In this document: positions 36,718 through 45,300 of the stretch, in pieces
Layout: each line of letters opens with the position of its first letter
Numbering within the stretch: position 1 is the first letter of the stretch
DNA from: Litorivicinus sp.
GTDB lineage: Bacteria > Pseudomonadota > Gammaproteobacteria > Pseudomonadales > Litorivicinaceae
Assembly (NCBI GenBank): GCA_018401755.1
Contig: JAGYKJ010000005.1
Location: 434,001 to 498,000, forward strand
Reading direction: 5' to 3'
Length of the DNA: 64,000 bases
The notes under the pieces: model-generated
Told to the model about the DNA's origin: nothing
The model's database searches: none
Seen by the model: only the letters and a program-made list of their open reading frames with translations
Made by a program: the position numbers and the translations under genes

Positions 36718-37074
36718 TTAGACAATCTTGCCGACTTTGGCTTCGTACTCTTGCAACACGCGCTGCAGTGTTTCACAAAGGTTTTTTGCAACCGATGGCG
36801 TCACAATCATCCGGGTCGCCAGTTTGATGACGATTTCATCGCCAACGGCACCCCAGGTTTGGTTGGTCCCGAACAATAATGTCACTTCGTCCTTGCTCAC
36901 ACCGACATTGGCCACGTTGGCGTAATGGGACGACATCTCCGAGTCATCAAAGCGGACCTTCACAGAGCGCGTTTGCTCCGTACCAATGCCGGTTAACCCT
37001 GGCTGATCGATCTCCATATCCACGGTGTTGCGTTCATCAGCCTTGGATGCCTTGGTTCCGTTGGTGTTCGCCAT
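36718..37074 (-). CDS. DUF3467 family protein
   Basis: This 118-residue cytoplasmic protein matches DUF3467: VKVRFDDSEMSSHYANVANV, EVTLLFGTNQTWGA, and a C-terminal SVAKNLCETLQRVLQEYEAK. No signal peptide or helix is seen. AGGAG lies just before the ATG at 37074, and the gene starts 39 bases after the giant adhesin stop, so it is probably cotranscribed. Function is unknown; next to a secretion locus it could be a chaperone or regulator of the substrate, which is only inference. Confidence 0.88.
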   Translation of the reverse strand: MANTNGTKASKADERNTVDMEIDQPGLTGIGTEQTRSVKVRFDDSEMSSHYANVANVGVSKDEVTLLFGTNQTWGAVGDEIVIKLATRMIVTPSVAKNLCETLQRVLQEYEAKVGKIV

Positions 37075-37113
37075 GTTGTTCTCCTGTCAAAAAGTAGTGG
37101 TATTGAATCATGA

Positions 37114-39081
37114 TTAGGCTTCGACCTCATCCATGATCAGCGGTAGATCCCAATCGTCTTGCGACAAGGCCAAGGCCTCGTCAAGCACTGGACGTGATTC
37201 AGACAGCGGAATCGGCAATGCATTTGGATCCTGCTCTCCTGTGGACTCCGACTCCACTTCGCCCTCAATTGCACTATCAAACATCCGTGATCCATCGTTG
37301 GGGACGCCTTTCGGGAACAGGTTATCAAACATCCGACCACTGTCTTGGCCACCATCAAAGTTCACTGGGCTTGTGATATCGCCTGGAATCGTCGATGTCG
37401 TTTCAAGCACGACCTCAATATTTTCAAGCTGATTCTGCAGCACGCTGGCGAGTTCAATTGGGCGTGACTCGATCAATTGCTGGATCAGATTACGTGTTTG
37501 CTCAGCTTGCCGCTCAATCGCAGCCTCGGCAATCTGAGTCTCTGCTTGCGGTTCAACCAAGGTTTGCGTCTGAGTGATCCGCTCAGATGGCTTCATGATC
37601 GTCAAACCACGTGCGTTACCGCCACGGAGCATGATCATGTCCTGCCAAGACTGATTACCCGGCTGTGTCTCGAAAGTTGGGACCGCGATGTTTTGCAGCA
37701 TGTGAACGGTCTGGCCCCGGATACTACTGAGACGGCCCGCTTCTGGAGTCTCCCAGGTAAGGCCCGGCGCAAAATTCTTCACAAAAATACGTCCGAGCGA
37801 GGTCAGGATCACATCTTCTACTGCCGCATTCCCAATCCCCAGCTCACCGACTGTGAATGCGCTCCGATTTTGAATATTCACACTACCCGTGTCTGAGTTC
37901 AGTGCACTGACCTCGTTTGCCTGAATATTGATGTTATCCGCCCAGTTCACACCAATCCCTGACGAAGCCTGCATCGTCAGAATGTCAGTGACAATTAAAT
38001 CCACTGCCTCAGATGCGGTGTTATCTAGGATTTGTCCGTCGACAGCTTCCAGGTCAACGCGACTGGTGCCTTCAATCCGGTCTAAGAAAATTGAGTTGGC
38101 GATCGTCGCGATCACGTGATCCGCTTTCAACAGCGTCTGATCGTCTTCCATGACCAAGTTGCCTGCCTCACGAATGGTGATCTCAAGATCGGCGCCGGCG
38201 ATGATCCGACCTTGATCGTTCATCCGTACATCACCGGTCTCAATCGCCAGCGCGAAATTCCGTCCAACTTGCACCAAGGTGTCTTGATCGAAGATCACAT
38301 CCCCAGTCTGCATTGCAATCGACGTATCCAACCCTGAGCGGACTCGGGTGGTTTCACTCGCACTCAAGTGACCGTCGGTCATCTGCCAATCAATGGAGCC
38401 CGTCGTGGCCGCAATGGTCGTGGTATTGGTGAGGGTTGAACCGCCATTGACCACATTAACATCGACATCCACACCAGACGTTAGGTCTGTCAGCCCAGTC
38501 GCCAACAGTCCATCACTCGCATACAGCGACAATAACCGAACTGCATCCATGATGGTCCGCTGTGTCAGCGTCATGGTGCCTTGATGCACAGTGACCAAGG
38601 CATCACGATCTGCGTCCAGGGTCGTCGCACTCGATGCATGGAGGTTGCCATCGCGGACATCAATATCAATATCGAGACCTGAACGCAGTGTCGAGGCATT
38701 GGTAAAGGCAAGATCCCCCTGCACCACATCCAGACCGACAGAGCCCGTCGTTGCACGAATCTGTGAGGTATTGGTCAAGAGCGCGCCACCTGCAGTGACC
38801 GTTACATCAGCGTGACGTTCCGCAGTCACGGTGGTTGCACCGGCGAATCGAAGCGCATCATTCAAACTCAGTGTCACATCCGTCACGGTCGCAGAAATCG
38901 ACGTCGTTCCGGCCGTTGTCAAACCTGGCGTACTTGCCGCGGAATTCTGCGTGAGGCTGACAGAAGCTCCCTGAATCGACGTCGTTCCAGACACCGCGGC
39001 ACGTCCCTCACTTAAGGTGATGGCTGTCGCACCAGCAGCACTGGTCACAGACGGTCGATCCGGTCGCGGTGAAAGAGCCAT
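37114..39081 (-). CDS. Giant adhesin fragment: last beta-helix repeats and acidic C-terminal tail
   Basis: This 655-codon frame contains FHA-like strands (LSASETTRVRSGLDTSIAMQ, QGRIIAGADLEITIREAG) down to about 37.9 kb. Then comes a non-repetitive tail with NRSAFTVGELGIGNAAVEDV, a helical Gln/Glu-rich stretch (AEAAIERQAEQTRNLIQQLI) and a very acidic end (DDWDLPLIMDEVEA). The tail holds two copies of GRMFD/SRMFD. A C-terminal export signal would be expected here; no RTX nonapeptides are seen. Upstream it joins the next frame near 39.05 kb (TATGST to VTSAAGATAITLSEG). Confidence 0.85.
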   Translation of the reverse strand: MALSPRPDRPSVTSAAGATAITLSEGRAAVSGTTSIQGASVSLTQNSAASTPGLTTAGTTSISATVTDVTLSLNDALRFAGATTVTAERHADVTVTAGGALLTNTSQIRATTGSVGLDVVQGDLAFTNASTLRSGLDIDIDVRDGNLHASSATTLDADRDALVTVHQGTMTLTQRTIMDAVRLLSLYASDGLLATGLTDLTSGVDVDVNVVNGGSTLTNTTTIAATTGSIDWQMTDGHLSASETTRVRSGLDTSIAMQTGDVIFDQDTLVQVGRNFALAIETGDVRMNDQGRIIAGADLEITIREAGNLVMEDDQTLLKADHVIATIANSIFLDRIEGTSRVDLEAVDGQILDNTASEAVDLIVTDILTMQASSGIGVNWADNINIQANEVSALNSDTGSVNIQNRSAFTVGELGIGNAAVEDVILTSLGRIFVKNFAPGLTWETPEAGRLSSIRGQTVHMLQNIAVPTFETQPGNQSWQDMIMLRGGNARGLTIMKPSERITQTQTLVEPQAETQIAEAAIERQAEQTRNLIQQLIESRPIELASVLQNQLENIEVVLETTSTIPGDITSPVNFDGGQDSGRMFDNLFPKGVPNDGSRMFDSAIEGEVESESTGEQDPNALPIPLSESRPVLDEALALSQDDWDLPLIMDEVEA

Positions 39082-39580
39082 TGTTCAGTGCAATCGAGAC
39101 GCCCGTTTGACCACTGATCTGGGTCTCGCCAGCCAAGGACACGTTGCCTGCACTGGTCGAACGGATCGTGGTAGACCCCGCAATCGCTTTCACGGTGAGC
39201 TGATCGGATGACGTCAACTCACCCGTAATATCCATCACCACGTCATCACCACCTTGAATGGTGACGACTCCACCCAAGTTCACAGACCCCAGTGCGGTGA
39301 GATTCACATCGCGTCCGGCCAGCAAGGCGCCACTTGTCCGTGCAGAGGCACCACCACCTTGGAGGGTCACCCGTGCATCACGACCCGCTTGAATCTTCGA
39401 ATCGCCACCAAAGGTCAAATCACCATCTTGCAGCGTCACAACCACATCTTGACCTGCCACAAAGGCAGCGTTTGCGAGCGTATCCACCGCATCACCCGCA
39501 GTCAGCGTTGCCGTCCCTCGAATCGAGGAGTGTATCCAAGGAGACCACATCTGTCTCAACCAAGGTGGCATTCGTCGCAT
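39008..39580 (-). CDS. Giant adhesin fragment between frame breaks near 39.54 and 39.05 kb
   Basis: The coding part begins about 39.54 kb (IRGTATLTAGDAVDTLANAA), not at the nominal ATG, and continues as beta-helix strands (GQDVVVTLQDGDLTFGGDSK) to FTATGST near 39.05 kb. Both ends run into the neighbouring frames without loss of repeat rhythm. Confidence 0.78.
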   Translation of the reverse strand: MRRMPPWLRQMWSPWIHSSIRGTATLTAGDAVDTLANAAFVAGQDVVVTLQDGDLTFGGDSKIQAGRDARVTLQGGGASARTSGALLAGRDVNLTALGSVNLGGVVTIQGGDDVVMDITGELTSSDQLTVKAIAGSTTIRSTSAGNVSLAGETQISGQTGVSIALNNGSFTATGSTVCDQCCWCDSHHLK

Positions 39581-39619
39581 CCAGAATCTCGAGGATCCGG
39601 AAGTCGTTCTGTGTCTCAG

Positions 39620-42340
39620 TCAGGGTGATGTCACCACCGGCCGACAATGACGTGCGCGCGTTGTTGCCGTCAGCAAGAATGTCGGGTATCTCGCCAGTTG
39701 GGTAATGTTCCCTTGCGTTGCCACCACGGTGAGGTGACCGCCTGCCTCAGTTCGTCCAAGTGTCACGGCATCTTGACCAGCCACACCACCGGCCCGCACG
39801 GTCGTCAAATCAGCAGACAGCAAGGTATCGATCCGAACATTCCCGTTCACCACCTGAATCACCGAGTCTGCGTCCACAGCGGTCGCTTCAATCCGATCGA
39901 TTTGTGTGGTGGTCGCAACATCGCCGGTGGCATTGACAAAAATTCCACCCTGCTTCGCGTTCAAGAGCGCAATGTCGGTTGCATCGACTGTTAAGGCACC
40001 ACCTTGGAAGCGAGTACCGATGGCTTGGTCTGCAACGATCGTTAATCGACCGGAATCCACCGCCAAGGCTTCATCACCGGCTGTATTGGTCGCCCCCACT
40101 TGGTTCAACACGGAGCCCGTGATGGATTCGACAAACAGATCGCCATCAGCTGCCTGTACCCGATTCAGGGTGAGGTTATTCAGTGCACGCAGCTCGGACC
40201 GAGTCGTTGTCGCGTTGGTCGTGATTAACTCCCCTGTGGTGGTTTGGATCAGGTTTGCAGCCTCGACGCCAATCCGCGTCCGACCCACGTCCTGTCTGCC
40301 ACGCAGGGTTAGATCGCCTTCTTCCACATCCAACTCAAACACACCGTCGGCTGTGAGATCATCGATCGTTAAGGCACGGGCTGACCGAAGATAGACATCA
40401 CCGGTGACATTGAAGTTGTTCAGAGAACCGACGCTGATATTCACATCGGCGACGTTTGGTGAGCCCTCATCCAAGAGCGTCGCCTGAACTGCCGCCAGCG
40501 CATCGGTTGAACCGACGAGATTGGTCTTGTCGATCTGAATCAACGGCATGTCGCGATCACCGAGGACGCCATCCAAGGTCACTGAACGGACGCCTGTTGT
40601 ACTGTCTGTGGCAACCACAAAGTCGGCTGTGATCCCGGCAAGCGTTGAGGTCTCATCGGTTAATGGATCGAGATAACTTGCCGCCAAGAGTGCTGCTTTG
40701 ATCTCCAAATCTGTCGCATCGAAATCGACAGCACCTGTCACAAAGGCACGTCCATCGACCAACACCATCATGGTAAAGGTGCCGCCGGTTAATCCATCGA
40801 GCACCAACTGCTGGCGCGAGTTTTGCGGCCGGAACTCACCGACTTGAGCTGCGCTCATCGACAACACAGCTAAGTTGGATTGGCCTGTGATGTTGGCAAG
40901 CTCTGAGGCCGTTCCATCCAGAATCTTGTCACCGGCAGTAATCGACAAGGGTCCATTGGCAGAGATAATCCGTGACAAATTCACATTGTCGCCAGCCGTG
41001 ATCGTCGCGGCATCAATCACGGTCAGCGTGACCCCATCGATCATTGTGAAGTCGCCATCCGTGGCGGTCAGGATGGCGCGACTCGCAGTCATCGCGTCGG
41101 TCAGAATCAGATCGCCCGTTGCTTGAGTCAGGGTCAAACCACCCGTGACAGCAGTTTGCCCGACGCGGAATCCAGTCCCAGCAGTCTTCTCGGACACAGC
41201 CAAGAACACATCACCACTCGCAGTCAGGCGTGCCAAGGTGGGCGCTTGCACGCCGAGGCTCTGAGCTGCTGTCCCAACCGAGGCCGCGCTCATTGTCACG
41301 TTATTGGTGGCACTGACATGCGGAATCGTTGATCCAACGGCTGTGAGCGAGCCGGTCGCTGACAGCGAAATTATCCCCGCACCATCCCCTGTGCCGGTTG
41401 TCACTAATTGACGTAAGGCCAAGTTGCCGCCCGTTGCGCTCATGGTGATGCGATCGACTGCAGTCACTGTGGACGCGGCACCCATGGTGACTGAGCCCGA
41501 TGCCGTGGTGAGATTCACCTCACGCGCAGACAGTGCACCAGAGGTTGATAACCCACCGGTTTCGACAACGACTGTTCCAACACCTGTGGCTGTCATTGCT
41601 CCCAATGAGAGCGCGCCTGCAGACGAGATCACTGCATCTCCGGCTGTTGCGGTCACGGCGGTCAAGGTCGTGGTTTGCAGATCGATGTCTGCATCTCCAG
41701 TTCCACCCACAGACGCCCCATGCAAGGTAATTGTCTTACCGGCAGTGGCAGTGGTCAGCAGGGTCCGCTCGGTATCAGGGGTTCCGTCAATAATGGCACC
41801 ACCGGCGGTGATCGCGATATCACCACTCAAACTGGTCATGCCGGTTAAGATCACGTCACGATCAACAGTCAGATTCAGGTCGTCATCAATCAAGACACGC
41901 GATCCCACATTCTGAATCAATGAACCATCTGTGGCAGTACTCGAGCTCGCGTCAACAGACAACACCAACCGATCAGCGAGCACACTGCCCGCGAGCGTTA
42001 ACGATCCTGTTTGATTGAAGACAGCGCCTGCGCGAGTATCGAGCGCACTCAAGGAGGTAAGGCCACTGGATGCGATCACAATGGCATCCACGGTGGTGAC
42101 GGTCTCGCGTGCAAGTAACGATGCAATATTGCGTGCATCCAACTTCAATGCGGTTGTTGTTGAACCAATCCGATCCGCTTCAAGGGTGAGGTTTCCGGTT
42201 CCAGATGTCAGATGCGCGCCCGTGACGCCCACATTTCCGGTAATCACGCCATCTGCGCGCACCGTCATGGCTCCACTCGATCCGCTGAATGATTCCAGCG
42301 CAATATTGCCACTGGACGTGACCGACGCCGAATCGATCAC
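39620..42340 (-). CDS. Giant adhesin fragment: beta-helix with one 90-aa module
   Basis: This frame holds 906 codons of FHA-like strands (VTAGDNVNLSRIISANGPLS). One inserted ~90-residue module lies at about 40.5-40.8 kb (GGTFTMMVLVDGRAFVTGAV, FDATDLEIKAALLAASY). Its true reading end is near 39.69 kb (NITQLA), after which EIPDILADGNNARTSLSAGG continues in another frame; the nominal end at 39620 is read out of frame. Confidence 0.82.
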   Translation of the reverse strand: MIDSASVTSSGNIALESFSGSSGAMTVRADGVITGNVGVTGAHLTSGTGNLTLEADRIGSTTTALKLDARNIASLLARETVTTVDAIVIASSGLTSLSALDTRAGAVFNQTGSLTLAGSVLADRLVLSVDASSSTATDGSLIQNVGSRVLIDDDLNLTVDRDVILTGMTSLSGDIAITAGGAIIDGTPDTERTLLTTATAGKTITLHGASVGGTGDADIDLQTTTLTAVTATAGDAVISSAGALSLGAMTATGVGTVVVETGGLSTSGALSAREVNLTTASGSVTMGAASTVTAVDRITMSATGGNLALRQLVTTGTGDGAGIISLSATGSLTAVGSTIPHVSATNNVTMSAASVGTAAQSLGVQAPTLARLTASGDVFLAVSEKTAGTGFRVGQTAVTGGLTLTQATGDLILTDAMTASRAILTATDGDFTMIDGVTLTVIDAATITAGDNVNLSRIISANGPLSITAGDKILDGTASELANITGQSNLAVLSMSAAQVGEFRPQNSRQQLVLDGLTGGTFTMMVLVDGRAFVTGAVDFDATDLEIKAALLAASYLDPLTDETSTLAGITADFVVATDSTTGVRSVTLDGVLGDRDMPLIQIDKTNLVGSTDALAAVQATLLDEGSPNVADVNISVGSLNNFNVTGDVYLRSARALTIDDLTADGVFELDVEEGDLTLRGRQDVGRTRIGVEAANLIQTTTGELITTNATTTRSELRALNNLTLNRVQAADGDLFVESITGSVLNQVGATNTAGDEALAVDSGRLTIVADQAIGTRFQGGALTVDATDIALLNAKQGGIFVNATGDVATTTQIDRIEATAVDADSVIQVVNGNVRIDTLLSADLTTVRAGGVAGQDAVTLGRTEAGGHLTVVATQGNITQLARYPTFLLTATTRARHCRPVVTSP

Positions 42341-42371
42341 AGAGATCGTACTCCCCGCAGTCTGCGTAATA

Positions 42372-45300
42372 TCAAAGAGATTCCCACTGACCGCAGGCGG
42401 TGGTATTGAACACCAATGATCGCGCAGACACGGCGCCTGAGACTGTCAAATCCGCATCTGGCGCGATGACACTGAGGACACCTGTCACACTGGCATCATC
42501 AAGCTCAACGCCACCGTCTGTCGCCGTGAGTCGCAGATAGGCCGCGCCCGCATTGGCCGAGGTTGCTGTCACCGATGCGATCTTCGCCGCATCAATATCT
42601 AACGCCCCAACGCCACCGGACCCAATCGAACGTGCAGACAGCACCACATCACCGGTGGTGAGGATGTTTGTGGTGGTGTCTAAACGCTTGTCGAGGATTG
42701 ATCCAGCACTGCTATTCACAGTCACCGTGCCGTGACTACTCAAGGTACCCAACTCAACACCTGTGTCCCCAGAGACCGTCAGTGCCTGGTTGGCGGTATC
42801 TGTGGTGATCGATGCGGTGCCGTTATTCATCGTCACGGTACCGGCTGCGGCAATCGAGGCCGATTCCGCAACGATCGCACCCTTGATCTCGAGATTCGCG
42901 GTTGTGGTATCAATTTCCAGGGAGCCCGCGACATCCCAGGCTGAAGTCACCGCATCGAGAACCACAGTCTGGCGCGTGGTATTTGCATCCGTATTCAGCG
43001 GATTGGTTAGGCTGAGATAGGCATCACCAGTGACCGAGACCAAACGCACCGAGCCGTCGACAGTCGGGGTCCCGCTTGGCGTAGAAACCAGCTCCAGAGC
43101 CTGCGTTGATGAACCCAAGTTCGCACCTGACAGAACCACCTGACCGCCGGTCAAATGCGCCACTGATAGATCGTTACGGCCCGTGACGTTCCCTGTGGTT
43201 GAGACGGTCAAGGTTTTGTCATCCCCGGCCTTGAGCTCGGCAAGCGCAAAACTACCACTAGCGCCCGTCAATGTGAGATTTCCGCCCGCACGGAATGCAG
43301 CAGTAGCGCCCATCGCCAAGTTTGCGGAGCCCATATCGATCGTTAAGTCACCTGCGGTGTTCAATACATCGTTGACAACAGCATTGCCGTCGAAGGATAC
43401 CGAGAGACCACCAGGCGCTGAGAGCTCTCCAATGGATCCCGCATAAATATCGATCACACTCTCATTGTTCGGATCATTCGCGAACGGAGCCACTGTTGTG
43501 GACGGCCAGAATTTCAGTTTGAGATCACCGACAGCAGCATTGAGTGACACCTCACCAGCCGTCTGAATATTCTGCTGAGTGGTGTAGTCTGACGTCTCGG
43601 TATGCGGCACAAAGCCAGCATTAATTTCACCCGCTGTTGAACTGACTTCAATCGCCCCACCATCCTGAGACACCAGCTGTCCGAGTGTCACATCGTCAAC
43701 AGCGGTAATCCGAATATATCCGCTATTTGCGGACCCACTCACACCTGTCGCCGTGAGCTTATACCCCGCCATGTTGAAGGTGTTATTGGAGACAAAAACG
43801 AAGTTCTCAGCAGTCTGATCACTGGTCAGCGTGAAGTTACCCTTTGCAGTTAGTACACCATCGACATTGGTTGAGCCAAGAGACAACGCTTGATCGGTTA
43901 CCACCGTTGCATCACCGGTTGTGACGATCGGTCCTGTCGTCAAGTCCACTTTATTCCGGAGGTTGAGCGTACGTGCCTGATCAACAGTCACCGCTCCAAT
44001 AAAGGTATTTAAACCAGCACTGTTATTAACGGTTGCATTCGCGAGTACGACATCATGCGTAACCGATGTTTTGATATCTGTGTCACCGTAGACGGTCAAA
44101 AGATCAGTCGTGGTTGCCTGGGTCACATGGCCAACCGCGGTGATATCGAGATCGGCTGCCGCACCGCTGGCACCGACAGTGAGGGTACCCAATGTCACTG
44201 CCCCATCCGTTGCCAGAGTCAAGTCACCGCTGGTCGCACCTGACAGATTGATTGAAGCCGTATTCGACAAGGCCACGTTACCCGCACTGGTAATGGTGAT
44301 TGCACCAGTCAGCGTATTTGCAGGGTCCACTGGAGTTCCGGCGACATTATTCAAAGTGACATCTGCTGTTCCGGTCTCAAACCGCGTTGTCCCCGCAATA
44401 GTCAGTGCGGTGCCATTGGCCTGCGTGATCGCACCGCTCGAGGTCAAATCCAGCGCACCTGCAATCGTCACAGCACCAAACTGCAGCGTGTCGTCAGAAT
44501 CCAACGTCAGGTTTTTAGCCGCAGTGACTGTCAGCGCGCCATCCACATCAAAACCAGCATGGTCCAAAGTGATATCAGAGGCTGCGCCAGCGGCTAATGT
44601 GACGGCCCCATTCACGTTGAACGCACCAGAATCCGTAATCGCACCAGAGGTTGTCGCAGTCACATTACCGCTGACGGTCGTGGCCGCAAAGTTCAACAGT
44701 CCATCAGCCTGAACCACCAGATTTCCGCCAGTGACGGTGCTCGCCAGATTTAAGGCAGACTTGTCTCGAATCGTCGTCGCGCCCCCGGCAGTCAGCGTCA
44801 CCGCACCGATGAAGTCGTTTAGAAGTGCGCCACCAACTGTCGCGGTATTCCCTGCACTAATCTGGCCATCAGCCTCGAAAGCGGTGGTCCCTGTCACGGT
44901 CATCGCGCTATCTGCAACCTGGGTGATGGATCCAGTTCCTGCATCGACATCAACATTCCCGGCAGCAGTCAAAGCGCCAAAGAGGAGACCGTTTGCATCC
45001 TCCAGGGTGACATGCCGCGCACTCGTCACCGTGACAGCACCGGCAAAATCATTGGTCGCCGTATCCAAGGTCAAATCGTGCAACGGGGACAGTGTGATGG
45101 TCGCCGCGCCAGAAACCGCCAATGCGCCAGAATCTGTCACATTTCCCGCATTCGTCAGCGTGAGATCGCCCGCAATCGACGAGGCCGCAAGGTTCAAGTC
45201 AGCAGTATGATTGAGGACCACAGCACCAGTCGCACCACCCGCGGTCGATGTGGTCAGAGCAACCGCCGCATCCAAACGGTTGGCTGCTGAGAGCGCCATG

